From NCBI RefSeq assembly GCF_014652455.1, contig NZ_BMYV01000001.1, positions 248,001 to 312,000 on the forward strand: DNA of 64,000 nt, read 5' to 3'. The position numbers were made by a program, and so were the translations under genes. This document shows, one piece after another, positions 7,691 through 17,356 of this stretch (positions are counted from its first letter, which is position 1; every line of letters starts with the position of its first letter). Source of the stretch: Litorimonas cladophorae. Its GTDB lineage: Bacteria; Pseudomonadota; Alphaproteobacteria; Caulobacterales; Maricaulaceae. Below the pieces are notes generated by a model. It did not search any database. It was not told where the DNA came from and saw nothing but the letters and a program-made list of their open reading frames with translations.

Positions 7691-9391
7691 TTAAAACACG
7701 TCCATACGGTCAAGCTCATCAAGAAATTTGACAGCGGCGTCGCGGGCTAACTTGATGTCCGTGTCGTTTTGCTTGCTCAGGACATGTTCGAATTGTACGA
7801 GATTGTGCTCAATCGCGGCCCGAATGTCACCGAGGTGGTTTTCATACGCCGCTTTTAGGCGATTTATAATCGCCGCATTTTCGCCGACATCCCTCGGGTG
7901 AATTTTCAGCTTATCCAACGCTTTTAACCGCTTCGCGATTTCGGCCTGGCTAAGGCTTCCGGGATTTCCTTCAAGAATGAGCTGTTCAGTCTTGCCCGTG
8001 CCAACGACGGTCACCAAGACCTCCAACACGCCCGACACGTCATAGGTGAAACGAATGTCGAAATCCTGATGCTTGTCCTTTTCCTTAGGCAGATTGATCG
8101 TGATCTCGCCGAGCGGGACATTGTCTTCAACGCGTGGGCTTTCGCCCTGATAAACTTGAATGCCGACTTTGTCTTGCCCTGGTCGAATGGTGGAATTTCT
8201 CACCACGCGAGAGGCGGGAATGACGGTATTGCGTTCAATGATGGGTTGGAAATAGCCTGACTCATATTGGTTAGGCCCAACTTCGCGCGCGATATCCGTG
8301 CCTAAGGTGAACGGACAAACGTCTGTCATGACGACATCTTCTAAGGCCTCATGACGGTCCAAAAGGCCCGATTGCACGCCCGTGCCTAAGGCTATGACTT
8401 CGTCTGGATCGATGCTGTGTTCGGGGAATTTCTTGAGCAAGCGCGTTACCATTGCCCGAATAACGGGCATGCGTGTTGCGCCACCGACAAGGATGATGCG
8501 TTCGATGTCCGAACTGCGCAGGCCCGCATCCGAGATCGCGCGCTGCAAAGGCATCCGCATCCGCGATTGCAATTTCTGCGTCAAGTCTTCGAATTTTGCC
8601 CGGTCTAATGTGAGCTCTTTCTCAATTTTTCCTGACAGAAACTTGACCGTGACGTTGGTTTTTTCGGAGAGTGCAACTTTGGCTTTGTTCGCTAGGTCCC
8701 GTAGACGGCCCAAATCTTTGGGCTTCATCTTTTCGCGAGGCGTCTCAAGCTGCGTCAAAAAATAATCCTCAACGGCGGTCGTGAAATCTTCGCCGCCAAG
8801 GAAGGCATCGCCCGCACTTGAGCGGACTTCCATGACGCCGTCGAAAATTTCAAGAATGGACACATCAAACGTCCCGCCGCCTAAATCGATCACGAGAAAG
8901 GTGTTCTCATCTTCCTTGGCCGACAAGCCATAGGCGAGCGCCGCGGCCGTAGGCTCGTTGATGAGGCGTTCGACTTTGAGCCCCGCCATTTTTCCTGCAG
9001 CATAGGTCGCCTTGCGCTGGATATCGTTGAAATAGGCGGGAACAGAAATGATCGCCCGGTCCACAGTCTCACCGAGATATTTTTCTGCATCGGCTTTCAG
9101 CGAACGCAGGACCAAAGCTGATAGGTCTTCGGCTTTGTATTGGGTTTTACCAAGTTGATGTTGCTTGGCGGTGCCCATAGCCCGCTTGAACCGCGCAACA
9201 GTTTTTTCAGGGTGAGTGACTAAACGATGTTTTGCGGCTTCACCGACGATGATATCACCTTGATCGGACAAACCGACGACGGAGGGTGTCAGAAAGCTAC
9301 CCGTTCCATTGGTGATCAGTTTCGGCCCTTCATCGGTGAAGACCGATATGAGCGAATTGGTCGTGCCGAGATCAATACCGACGAGTGCCAT
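7691..9391 (-). CDS. hscC: HscC-type Hsp70 chaperone
   Basis: 566-residue Hsp70-family ATPase. The nucleotide-binding domain shows [13 protein letters not shown] (phosphate 1), [46 protein letters not shown] (phosphate 2) and [16 protein letters not shown] (adenosine motif). The substrate-binding beta domain begins near [11 protein letters not shown], and the helical lid is shorter than in DnaK (566 versus about 640 residues), as in HscC. The paired downstream RPED-type J protein supports HscC over DnaK or HscA. No iron-sulfur biogenesis genes are nearby. It is the first gene of a leftward group; the upstream 161-base gap towards the bicupin gene must hold both divergent promoters. Confidence 0.88.
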   Translation of the reverse strand: MALVGIDLGTTNSLISVFTDEGPKLITNGTGSFLTPSVVGLSDQGDIIVGEAAKHRLVTHPEKTVARFKRAMGTAKQHQLGKTQYKAEDLSALVLRSLKADAEKYLGETVDRAIISVPAYFNDIQRKATYAAGKMAGLKVERLINEPTAAALAYGLSAKEDENTFLVIDLGGGTFDVSILEIFDGVMEVRSSAGDAFLGGEDFTTAVEDYFLTQLETPREKMKPKDLGRLRDLANKAKVALSEKTNVTVKFLSGKIEKELTLDRAKFEDLTQKLQSRMRMPLQRAISDAGLRSSDIERIILVGGATRMPVIRAMVTRLLKKFPEHSIDPDEVIALGTGVQSGLLDRHEALEDVVMTDVCPFTLGTDIAREVGPNQYESGYFQPIIERNTVIPASRVVRNSTIRPGQDKVGIQVYQGESPRVEDNVPLGEITINLPKEKDKHQDFDIRFTYDVSGVLEVLVTVVGTGKTEQLILEGNPGSLSQAEIAKRLKALDKLKIHPRDVGENAAIINRLKAAYENHLGDIRAAIEHNLVQFEHVLSKQNDTDIKLARDAAVKFLDELDRMDVF

Positions 9392-9552
9392 GAAGCGGAG
9401 CCTTTGAGTGCTAAATTAGACCTGTTTCGTCCCGTCTTGCATGTATGAAGTCAAGACCGCGTAGGGCAATTTTAGTGTCTGAATTTCATCGCGAAAATGT
9501 GTCTACATGCGTCCTCAATTCGGGCTATCAAAACCAGGAATAGGAAGCTGTC

Positions 9553-10209
9553 ATGAATCTAAAAGCCGATTTTAGTCAACGTGTTGCGATAGACACCAAT
9601 GCTATGGATTGGGAAGCGTCGCCTATGGCGGGCGTGGAGCGTCGTAAACTAGACCGTATTGGAGGCGAAGTCGCCCGTGCGACGTCTCTCGTGCGGTATG
9701 CCCCAGAATCCTATTTCAGTGAACACACCCATAGCGGCGGTGAAGAATTCCTAGTTCTCGAGGGTGTTTTTTCTGATGAACATGGCGATTATCCCGCTGG
9801 CACTTATGTGCGCAATCCAATTGGAACCGCGCATAAGCCTCACTCCAAAGACGGATGCGTTATATTTGTAAAACTGCAACAATTCGCACAGACGGATACC
9901 GCACAATTTTCGATCAATACACGCGACGCAGAATTTGGACCCGGGCAGGTTCCCGGGCTGAGTGTTTTGCCGCTCCATAGTCATGAGGGCGAAAGCTGTG
10001 CTTTGGTCCGCTGGGCACCTAGGACACATTTTGCGCCGCACCGGCATTGGGGCGGCGAAGAGATTCTCGTGCTTGAAGGCACGTTCCAAGACGAAATGGG
10101 GGATTACCCGAAAGGCACATGGCTGCGCAGTCCGCATTTGTCTCAACATAATCCCTTCAGCGATGAGGGATGTTTGATCTATGTGAAGACAGGCCATTTA
10201 CCTAATTAA
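9553..10209 (+). CDS. Bicupin protein (ChrR cupin-like)
   Basis: 218 residues with two tandem cupin folds. Each has the same metal-site pattern: EHTHSGGEEFLVLEG in the first half and PHRHWGGEEILVLEG in the second, giving HxH...E ligands, followed by GDYP(A/K)GT(Y/W) and a late His (AHKPHS, SQHNPFS). Both halves resemble the C-terminal cupin of the anti-sigma factor ChrR, but the N-terminal zinc-binding anti-sigma domain is absent, so this is more likely a small-molecule-binding or dioxygenase-like cupin than a sigma regulator. The high similarity between halves points to an internal duplication. Start ATG has a GAAGC-type purine stretch 6-10 bases upstream. Confidence 0.8.
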   Translation: MNLKADFSQRVAIDTNAMDWEASPMAGVERRKLDRIGGEVARATSLVRYAPESYFSEHTHSGGEEFLVLEGVFSDEHGDYPAGTYVRNPIGTAHKPHSKDGCVIFVKLQQFAQTDTAQFSINTRDAEFGPGQVPGLSVLPLHSHEGESCALVRWAPRTHFAPHRHWGGEEILVLEGTFQDEMGDYPKGTWLRSPHLSQHNPFSDEGCLIYVKTGHLPN

Positions 10210-10301
10210 AGTGATCAGAGCCTAGCGGCCCAAAGGCCTTGCAATTTGGGCTTTATCACCACATATCGCGCGGGAAATTACACATAGATAAAGAGCGCAT
10301 T

Positions 10302-11960
10302 ATGGCCCGCCAATTCTGCTATCACATGCAAGGTCTGACGAAGAAATTCGGCAATAAGACCATCCTAGATAACGTTCATCTGTCCTTCTACCCCGACGCC
10401 AAAATTGGCCTGATCGGTGTTAACGGCGCAGGTAAGTCGACTTTGATGAAAGTCATGGCCGGCGTTGATACCGAAGTGACGGGCGAGCATTGGGCCGCCG
10501 AGGGCACGAAAGTTGGTTATTTGCCACAAGAGCCGAAGCTCGACATGGACAAGACGGTTTGGGAGAATGTTATTGAAGGCTGCGAAGATAAGCAAATTTT
10601 TGATGCGTATAACAAAGCTGCCCTGGATATGGCCGAGGAATATACAGACGAGTTGATGGACCAAATGACATCGCTGCAAGAGCAAGTTGATGCGCGCGAT
10701 GCATGGGATATTGATTCCAAAATTGAGATGGCGATGCAGGCCTTGCGTTGTCCGCCAAAAGATAGCCCCGTGACATCACTCTCTGGCGGTGAAGCCCGTC
10801 GCGTAGCTCTGTGTCAGTTACTGCTATCTAAGCCGGATCTTTTGCTTCTTGATGAACCGACCAACCATTTGGATGCGGAGACGGTGGGCTGGCTGGAAAG
10901 CTATTTGGTGAATTACAAAGGCGCGATCATACTGATTACCCATGATCGATACTTCCTCGACAATATCACAAATTGGACCCTCGAAGTGGATCGCGGCAAA
11001 ACATATCCTCATGAAGGCAATTATTCATCTTGGCTGGGCGCGAAAGCTAAGCGCATGGAGCAAGAAGGTCGCGAAGGTGATTCTAAAACGAAAGCTCTGA
11101 AACGCGAATTGGAATGGATCCGCTCTAACCCTAAAGCTCGCCAAACTAAGTCAAAGGCGCGGATCAGCGCGTATGAGGAACTCCGGAACTCGGCCGATAC
11201 AGAAGTCGTCTCACATGCCGAAATCCGTATCCCTATGGGGAACCGCCTCGGCAATATCGTTGTCGAAGCTAATAATGTTTCCAAAGGGTTTGGCGACAAA
11301 CTGCTTATCAAAGACCTGTCTTTCAAACTGCCTCGTGGTGGTATTGTCGGCGTCATCGGTCCGAACGGTGCGGGTAAAACGACATTGTTCAAAATGATCA
11401 CAGGCGAGGAACAGCCTGATGAAGGCACGTTTAAAGTCGGTGAGACGGTTGAACTCGGTTATGTTGATCAGAACCGCGCCGCTCTCGACCCGACTAAGAA
11501 TATTTGGGAAGCGATTTCCGACGGACTAGACATCATCGTTATGGGCAAACGCGAAGTGCCTTCGCGAGCCTATGTCGGATCGTTTAACTTCAAGGGAACA
11601 GACCAACAGAAAAATGTCGGGCAGCTTTCTGGCGGTGAGCGCAACCGCGTGAACCTGGCGAAAATGTTGACTAAGCCGGCGAACTTGCTGCTGCTCGATG
11701 AACCGACCAACGATTTGGACCGCGAAACCTTGTCCTCGCTAGAAATCGCCCTAGAGAAATTCCCAGGATGTGCCGTGGTCATCTCTCATGATCGCTTCTT
11801 CCTTGACCGTGTTGCGACCCACATTCTTGCCTATGAGGGTGACAGCCATGTCGAATGGTTCGAGGGAAACTTCGCGGACTACATCGAGGACAAAAAACGT
11901 CGCCTCGGCCCTGACGCTGACATGCCGAAGAAGCTGAAATTCGTGAAATTTGAACGTTAA
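10302..11960 (+). CDS. ettA: Energy-dependent translational throttle protein EttA
   Basis: 552-residue ABC-F protein with two ATP-binding cassettes and no membrane segments. It binds the ribosomal E site and gates entry into elongation according to ATP/ADP ratio. Cassette 1: GVNGAGKST Walker A, LSGGEARRVAL signature, LLLDEPTNHLDAE Walker B. Cassette 2: GPNGAGKTT, LSGGERNRVNL, LLLDEPTNDLDRE. Between them lies the P-site tRNA interaction motif region with the basic ARQTKSKARISAYEEL segment. The C-terminus (RRLGPDADMPKKLKFVKFER) matches EttA proteins. The start at ATG 10302 (MARQFCYHM) is preferred over the in-frame 10239 start because EttA proteins begin with this short motif. Confidence 0.95.
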   Translation: MARQFCYHMQGLTKKFGNKTILDNVHLSFYPDAKIGLIGVNGAGKSTLMKVMAGVDTEVTGEHWAAEGTKVGYLPQEPKLDMDKTVWENVIEGCEDKQIFDAYNKAALDMAEEYTDELMDQMTSLQEQVDARDAWDIDSKIEMAMQALRCPPKDSPVTSLSGGEARRVALCQLLLSKPDLLLLDEPTNHLDAETVGWLESYLVNYKGAIILITHDRYFLDNITNWTLEVDRGKTYPHEGNYSSWLGAKAKRMEQEGREGDSKTKALKRELEWIRSNPKARQTKSKARISAYEELRNSADTEVVSHAEIRIPMGNRLGNIVVEANNVSKGFGDKLLIKDLSFKLPRGGIVGVIGPNGAGKTTLFKMITGEEQPDEGTFKVGETVELGYVDQNRAALDPTKNIWEAISDGLDIIVMGKREVPSRAYVGSFNFKGTDQQKNVGQLSGGERNRVNLAKMLTKPANLLLLDEPTNDLDRETLSSLEIALEKFPGCAVVISHDRFFLDRVATHILAYEGDSHVEWFEGNFADYIEDKKRRLGPDADMPKKLKFVKFER

Positions 11961-11984
11961 ACGAATTGGTTGCGGGCGAGCGTG

Positions 11985-12611
11985 ATGCACTTCAAAACTA
12001 TCGCGATCACAACCGTCGCTTCTGTCCTTCTGGGATGTAGCGGCGGCACAAATCTGTCATTTCAGTCAGATGCAGATGTCTATCGGTTGCAGGATTTAGA
12101 GTATTATGGGGATCTGATTGAGGCCTATAAAGTGAAGACGGGTACATATCCGTTCTTGGACGAGGCGCAGGACCTCCCTGTCTATTCAGTGATCGCCTCG
12201 CCAGAGCAGATCGATGATGTTCAAGCTTTGCCTTTTCGCCATATTTCGAAGTCGCCAACTCAGTTCTTTCAGGAAATTGAAGCAAAGTTAGGCCGAGCAG
12301 TCGATGAACGGTATGATCCGCAATTCGAACCTGACAGGAAACCGAATTTCTATATCTATAAAGCTGGTGGCGAAGGCTATTTCTTTGCTGTTCACATCAG
12401 TCAGCCTTACGGTTTTGCGCAAGCTGTTGGCCCCGGCTACAACAAGGTAGAGATCAGTAATGTGGCTGGCGGTGATAATTATGCGTCCTCGCCTAAGTCG
12501 CTTTTCGCACATCCATCTTTCAGAGCCGCCGTTGAAGCACCTGTTGCCAAGCCAGGGTTTTTTGACCAGCGCCGCTCACAATATTCGGACTCATACCCGA
12601 CCCTTCCGTAA
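11985..12611 (+). CDS. Predicted lipoprotein of unknown function
   Basis: 208 residues from ATG 11985, or five more from an upstream TTG at 11970. A type II signal peptide is visible: basic MHFK, a hydrophobic core, and the lipobox V-L-L-G-C at Cys18 followed by SGGTN, so a lipid-anchored envelope protein is predicted. The mature part begins with ADVYRLQDLEYYGDLIEAYKVKTGTYPF, a pattern like the helical start of pilin/type II secretion pseudopilin-like domains where a sequence window is checked against 'TGTYP', but no prepilin site exists. The remainder contains FYIYKAGGEGYFFAVH. I do not recognise the family. It lies 24 bases after ettA. Confidence 0.6.
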   Translation: MHFKTIAITTVASVLLGCSGGTNLSFQSDADVYRLQDLEYYGDLIEAYKVKTGTYPFLDEAQDLPVYSVIASPEQIDDVQALPFRHISKSPTQFFQEIEAKLGRAVDERYDPQFEPDRKPNFYIYKAGGEGYFFAVHISQPYGFAQAVGPGYNKVEISNVAGGDNYASSPKSLFAHPSFRAAVEAPVAKPGFFDQRRSQYSDSYPTLP

Positions 12612-12655
12612 CCAGATTGCCGCACACAGATTCGAGCGGCCATTAAGATGTTTTT

Positions 12656-14416
12656 ATGCCCTGCGTGATATGCGGCAGCATGGAATTGCTTCAGATACTC
12701 TTATCTTACCTGTCTCAGCATTTTACAGGGCTGAGCTATCGGACCTATTGGGTGTTCTTAATGAGCGCTTTGGGCATGGCGTTTTGGCTCTATATTCGCC
12801 AATCGGGCAAGGACTGGTCTCTGTCTGGTGCCATCCAATACATTTTCCCCAAATCCGTTTGGCTGCATAAATCGTCACGCGTTGATTATGCTTATTTCCT
12901 GATCAATGCTTTCGTGATGCTTTTGGTTTTCACGCCGCTGATCCTAAAAGTTTATCCCGCGACAGTCGAAGCAGGTTTGGCCGCAGCGTCGACGATTGGG
13001 TTGCCGTCTTTCAATGCGCCTTTCGCGGGTGCCGCTGTTTTCTACTTTTTCGCTTTCGTGTTGATCACGGATTTCATGATCTTTTTTAGCCACTGGTTGA
13101 TGCATAAGGTGCCTTTCCTCTGGCAGTTTCACAAGGTGCATCATGCGGCGGAAGTCTTGAACCCGATGACGCTCTATCGCCAACATCCTGTCGACCTCAT
13201 CCTAACGGGTGTTTTGGTCGGTTTAGGGACGGCAATTGTTCATGTGCTCTTTACGCATATTTTCTCACAGCCCTTCTCATTGCTAACGTTTGGCGGGCTA
13301 AATGCGATTACGCTGGCCTTCTATCTTGGAGGTTACAATCTGCGTCATTCCCATATTCGCCTTTCCTTTGGCCCCGTTCTCGACCGCTTTTTAATCAGTC
13401 CAGAACAACATCAACTGCATCATTCTTGCGTTGAAGCGCATTTCGACAAAAATATGGGATTGATTTTCGCGGTCTGGGACCGTCTGTTTCGTACCCATTA
13501 CATTCCTGCAAAGGCTGAAGAGATCGTTTTGGGATTGCCTGACGGAGAAGCGAAAGAATTCTCAAGCGTCTATGCGTGTTACATGCTGCCCTTTCGCAAG
13601 GCGGCCAAATCCAACAAGCTCGCGTTAACCGCTCTCGCAATTTGCGGAATGGGTATCTCCTCGACAGCGTTTGCTGTGGGGCGATATGTTCCTCCCAGCT
13701 TGCATTTGGAAGAACTGACATGGACCGAGGTTCAAAAGGCCGAAGCCGAAGGCTATCGTTCCGTTATCATTCCAACAGGCGGCACAGAGCAAGGTGGTGC
13801 GCATGTGGTCTTAGGCAAACACAATCAAATCATTCGATACACTGCAGAGGCCATTGCGAAACGTCACGGAAATACGCTTGTGGCCCCCGTCATGGCCTAT
13901 GTCCCTGAGGGTGGAATATCGCCCCAAACGGGTCATATGCGCTACTCAGGAACGTTGACCGTCCGCGAAGACGTTTTTCAAATGATACTGGAAGATACAG
14001 CGCTCAGCTTGTTCTCCCATGGGTTTGATACCGTCTATATTTTGGGTGACAGCGGCGACAGCGTAGCTGCGCAGGATAAAGCCGAGGCCGCCATCAGCGC
14101 AAAGCTACGGTCAGGTCAGAAAATCATACATTTGGATGAATATTATCTCGCCAATGGTCAATTTGACCACCTGCTAGCTGAGGGATACCAACCAGAAGCT
14201 ATCGGTTATCATGCGGGCTTGCGAGACACTTCAGAGCTGATGGCTGTGTCGCCAGATGGTGTTCGCAAACCTGCACAACGACAAACAACACAAACAAAAG
14301 GCGCGACAGGCGCCTATTGGAAGGCCAATCCCGAAATTGGGCAGAAAATGCTGGAGCTGAAAATTGAAGCGGCTTTGAAACAAATTTCTAAAACTGAGAC
14401 GCTTGACTTTGAATAG
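12656..14416 (+). CDS. Fusion of sterol desaturase-like membrane domain and creatininase-like domain
   Basis: 586 residues. Residues about 30-315 form a multi-span fatty acid hydroxylase/sterol desaturase domain with di-iron histidine clusters: HWLMH (146-150), HKVHH (159-163), RHSH (230-233) and HQLHH (252-256). Residues about 321-340 look like an internal signal peptide (LALTALAICGMGISSTAFA). Residues about 345-575 form a creatininase-family domain with GGTEQGGAHVVLGKHN at the metal-binding site, where the usual GTD ends as KHN, and later ILGDSGDS, EYYLANGQ and GYHAGLRDTSEL. The junction suggests an ancestral exported creatininase-like protein joined in frame to a desaturase, placing the second domain beyond the membrane. 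ATG 12680 is an alternative start. Function is unknown. Confidence 0.75.
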   Translation: MPCVICGSMELLQILLSYLSQHFTGLSYRTYWVFLMSALGMAFWLYIRQSGKDWSLSGAIQYIFPKSVWLHKSSRVDYAYFLINAFVMLLVFTPLILKVYPATVEAGLAAASTIGLPSFNAPFAGAAVFYFFAFVLITDFMIFFSHWLMHKVPFLWQFHKVHHAAEVLNPMTLYRQHPVDLILTGVLVGLGTAIVHVLFTHIFSQPFSLLTFGGLNAITLAFYLGGYNLRHSHIRLSFGPVLDRFLISPEQHQLHHSCVEAHFDKNMGLIFAVWDRLFRTHYIPAKAEEIVLGLPDGEAKEFSSVYACYMLPFRKAAKSNKLALTALAICGMGISSTAFAVGRYVPPSLHLEELTWTEVQKAEAEGYRSVIIPTGGTEQGGAHVVLGKHNQIIRYTAEAIAKRHGNTLVAPVMAYVPEGGISPQTGHMRYSGTLTVREDVFQMILEDTALSLFSHGFDTVYILGDSGDSVAAQDKAEAAISAKLRSGQKIIHLDEYYLANGQFDHLLAEGYQPEAIGYHAGLRDTSELMAVSPDGVRKPAQRQTTQTKGATGAYWKANPEIGQKMLELKIEAALKQISKTETLDFE

Positions 14417-14438
14417 CCCGATAGCGTCTCTTACCTCT

Positions 14439-16334
14439 ATGAAACGTTCGCTTTGTCTCTCTCTCTTCTGTCTTTCTGCTTGTGCGCAAACCGCCGCAGA
14501 GGCGTCGCCGCCACCTCCAATCATTGTTGATCAGTTTGGCTATTTGCCTGCGCTAGACAAGATTGCAGTTGTTAAAGACCCGAAAGTTGGGTTTGATGCA
14601 GGGCGTTCTTTCACCCCAAGCCAGAACTATGGGGTTGTGAACCTCGGTACTGGGAAAGTGGTCTTTACAGGGGCGCCCTTGGCGTGGCGGGGTGGGGACA
14701 CGGATGCCGCCTCAGGCGATCGTATTTGGCACTTTGATTTTTCTGAAGTTAAAACACCAGGTACCTATGTCGTCCGCGACATGGCTCTGGGGGTGGATAG
14801 CTACGCTTTCGAAATTTCGCCGACGGTTTACACGCCTGTTCTAAAGACGGCATTCAAAACACTATACTTGCAACGCGCGGGATTTGAGAAGCGCGCGCCT
14901 TTTGTTTCGACGGCCTTTGCCGACAAAGCCAGTCATCTGGGAAAAGGGCAGGATACGGAAGCCCGCCTATTCAGCGATATGGACAATCCAGAGACCGCAC
15001 GCGATTTGCGTGGTGGATGGTATGATGCGGGGGACTATAATAAATATACGAGCTGGACGGCCAATTACGTGACATGGTTGCTGGCCGCCTATCTCGAAAA
15101 TCCAAGTGTTTGGACTGATGATTTCGGCATCCCTGAGTCAGGCAATGGCACACCAGATATTCTGGATGAAGTCAAATGGGGTCTCGATTGGTTAGAGCGC
15201 ATGCAGAACGACGACGGGGCAATGCTCTCTGTGATGAGCCTAGATAGCGCGTCTCCCCCTTCGGCCGCGAAAGGTCCTAGTCGCTATGGTCCGCCAAACT
15301 CTTCGGCGACCCTGACGTCTGCAGGCGCATTCGCTATGGCTGCAAAGGTTTATACGGATGTGCGAGGTTTTGATGAAGCGACCAGACGATATGCCGAACG
15401 GGCCTATAAGGCATGGCGCTGGGTTGAAGCGAACCCGCGTGTGAAATTCTACAATAATGACGCGCGAAGTGGTTCCGAAGGTTTGGCAGCGGGACAACAA
15501 GAAGTCGAAGCTGACCGCATGGGTAAGAAAATGCTCATTTCTGCGATACATATGTCAGCTTTAACGGGCGACAGCTATTTCAATGAAATCGTTGAAAAGC
15601 TCTATCGCCAAGTTAACCCGATGGACGCTGGCGTCCCCAACGGGTTCGAGGGGACAATGGCTTACGATATGCTATATTATGCTCGCCAACCTCAAACCCC
15701 GAAACGTTTCGCGGCTCGCATCAAACGTGACTACGTCACCAAAGTCCTGAATGGGTATAATGCATGGCCGGCCGTGGCGAACGTGGAAGATCCTTATCGC
15801 GCGTTTTCTGATGGGTATTGGTGGGGCAGTAATTCGAACAAAATGCGTCGCGCGCAAGTTTTTACCCAAGCGATCGTGGCAGATGTTGGTGAGGCTCCGA
15901 AGCAAGATTACCTGAATGCTGGTGCAGGATATTTGCATTATATTCACGGTGTGAACCCACTCAATAAGACGTATTTATCCAACATGGGGGGGCAGGGCGC
16001 AGAAAACTCGGTTACAGAATTTTACCACAATTGGTTCGCCGATGGCACGGATTGGGATCGTGTCGGAACATCGAAATATGGTCCAGCGCCCGGATTTCTC
16101 GTCGGTGGACCCAATGATAGTTATGAACGCGACGGCTGTTGCGCCGATGTCTGCGGCGGGTTTGGCGCAAAAATGTGTGAAATCCCGGTGAAGTCGCCGC
16201 CCACGGGCCAACCGCCTGCGAAGTCCTATGCCGATTTCAATGAAGGCTGGCCGATCAATAGTTGGTCAGTCACAGAGAACTCAAATAGTTATCAAATCAA
16301 CTATCTCAGGGTGCTCTCTAAATACGCGCGCTAA
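14439..16334 (+). CDS. Glycoside hydrolase family 9 glucanase, lipoprotein
   Basis: 631 residues from ATG 14439. The signal has a lipobox L-S-A-C at Cys15, predicting an outer-membrane lipoprotein. Next comes an N-terminal immunoglobulin-like domain typical of GH9 (IIVDQFGYLP... to about 125), then an (alpha/alpha)6 barrel. Catalytic features: DAGDYNKY (D196 and D199, base/nucleophilic water), HGVNPLNKTYLS substrate loop, and the general acid E613 in WSVTENS near the C-terminus. A Cys-rich loop (GCCADVCGG..MC) precedes it. GH9 enzymes cut beta-1,4 glucans or oligosaccharides. An alternative start at 14403 would overlap the previous stop. It may feed glucosides to the oxidation cluster at 27-37 kb, but that link is inference. 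Confidence 0.93.
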   Translation: MKRSLCLSLFCLSACAQTAAEASPPPPIIVDQFGYLPALDKIAVVKDPKVGFDAGRSFTPSQNYGVVNLGTGKVVFTGAPLAWRGGDTDAASGDRIWHFDFSEVKTPGTYVVRDMALGVDSYAFEISPTVYTPVLKTAFKTLYLQRAGFEKRAPFVSTAFADKASHLGKGQDTEARLFSDMDNPETARDLRGGWYDAGDYNKYTSWTANYVTWLLAAYLENPSVWTDDFGIPESGNGTPDILDEVKWGLDWLERMQNDDGAMLSVMSLDSASPPSAAKGPSRYGPPNSSATLTSAGAFAMAAKVYTDVRGFDEATRRYAERAYKAWRWVEANPRVKFYNNDARSGSEGLAAGQQEVEADRMGKKMLISAIHMSALTGDSYFNEIVEKLYRQVNPMDAGVPNGFEGTMAYDMLYYARQPQTPKRFAARIKRDYVTKVLNGYNAWPAVANVEDPYRAFSDGYWWGSNSNKMRRAQVFTQAIVADVGEAPKQDYLNAGAGYLHYIHGVNPLNKTYLSNMGGQGAENSVTEFYHNWFADGTDWDRVGTSKYGPAPGFLVGGPNDSYERDGCCADVCGGFGAKMCEIPVKSPPTGQPPAKSYADFNEGWPINSWSVTENSNSYQINYLRVLSKYAR

Positions 16335-16337
16335 ATC

Positions 16338-16357
16338 ATATAAAGATTTTTTTATAT
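16338..16357. promoter_or_regulatory. Palindrome upstream of ArsR-methyltransferase gene, candidate operator
   Basis: Perfect inverted repeat ATATAAA-N6-TTTATAT, 32 bases before the ATG of the ArsR-type regulator. ArsR regulators bind AT-rich dyads of this size, so autoregulation together with metF is plausible. Assignment is inference; the AT-rich gap after the GH9 stop could contain such a dyad by chance. Confidence 0.45.
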
Positions 16358-16389
16358 ACATTTTGATTGCGAGTGGCTAGAGCGATTCC

Positions 16390-17352
16390 ATGGACGTTAC
16401 TGCCACATTGTTAAAGACGCTGGGTCATCCTGATCGGCTACGTATCTTGGCGCTTTTAAGCCAAGGCGAGTTGACCGTTAGTGAGCTCGTGGATATTTTG
16501 GGGTTATCGCAACCGCGCGTGACACAATATATAAAATCTCTTGAACAAGCGGGTGTCGTTGAGCGGATGCGAGAGGGCAGCTGGGTCTTTGCCCGCCTGA
16601 AACGAGGGCATGATCACTCTACCGCAATTGTCGGAGCGACCTTGGCAGCATTGCCTGCTCACCATGAGGTGTTATCCGCTGACTCAGAGCGGCTGATAAA
16701 AGTCCGCGCGGATCGATCTCGCCAAGCGGAAGCGTTTTTTACCTCTGTTGCCAATGACCAAGGTCAGCTTGGCCATGAATACCTGCCGCAAGCTGATATC
16801 GAGGCTGCCTTACTTGACCTGCTTCCGGCAAGGACTTTTGAGCGTATGGTCGATCTGGGAACAGGTACAGGGCGTATGCTCAAGTTATTTGCTCCGCACA
16901 TCCGCAGCGGTATCGGCGTAGACGACAGCGTCGAAATGTTGCGCGTCGCCCGCCACATCCTCTCCGATGACGCCTTCACACATGTGTCCGTCCAGCAGGC
17001 CGATCTACACGACGCCCCCCTTAAAGACGGATCGGCTGATCTAGTCACACTGCATCAGGTGCTTCACTTTTTGGAAGATCCGTCGCGCGCCGTCCAAGAG
17101 GCCGCGCGACTGTTGAGTGCGAAGGGGCATATTCTGATTACAGATTTTGCATCACATGAATTGGAAAACTATCGCGAGGATTATGCTCATCGCCGATTAG
17201 GTTTTACCCAAGAGGATATGGCGCAATTTCTGGCTGACGCAGGCTTTGATCTAGTTACGACGCGAACATTGCCCGCTGCCAACACCGCCACGCCTGATGT
17301 GAAAGTCTGGCACGCAATCCCATCTAGCTCTGCTTTCTTAGCAACAGGATAA
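16390..17352 (+). CDS. ArsR-family regulator fused to SAM-dependent methyltransferase
   Basis: 320 residues. An N-terminal winged helix of the ArsR type (residues about 1-90; LKTLGHPDRLRILALLSQGELTVSELVDILGLSQPRVTQYIKSL split by the recognition helix) lacks the metal-binding Cys pairs of arsenic sensors. It is followed by a class I methyltransferase domain with motif I VDLGTGTGRMLKLF (about 155-168), an acidic VD, and an HQVLHFLEDP motif. This architecture is common in Alphaproteobacteria beside methionine-cycle genes, where sensing of S-adenosylmethionine or S-adenosylhomocysteine is plausible. metF starts 4 bases after the stop, so it is probably an operon with its regulator. A perfect AT-rich dyad sits upstream. 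Confidence 0.85.
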   Translation: MDVTATLLKTLGHPDRLRILALLSQGELTVSELVDILGLSQPRVTQYIKSLEQAGVVERMREGSWVFARLKRGHDHSTAIVGATLAALPAHHEVLSADSERLIKVRADRSRQAEAFFTSVANDQGQLGHEYLPQADIEAALLDLLPARTFERMVDLGTGTGRMLKLFAPHIRSGIGVDDSVEMLRVARHILSDDAFTHVSVQQADLHDAPLKDGSADLVTLHQVLHFLEDPSRAVQEAARLLSAKGHILITDFASHELENYREDYAHRRLGFTQEDMAQFLADAGFDLVTTRTLPAANTATPDVKVWHAIPSSSAFLATG

Positions 17353-17356
17353 TCGA

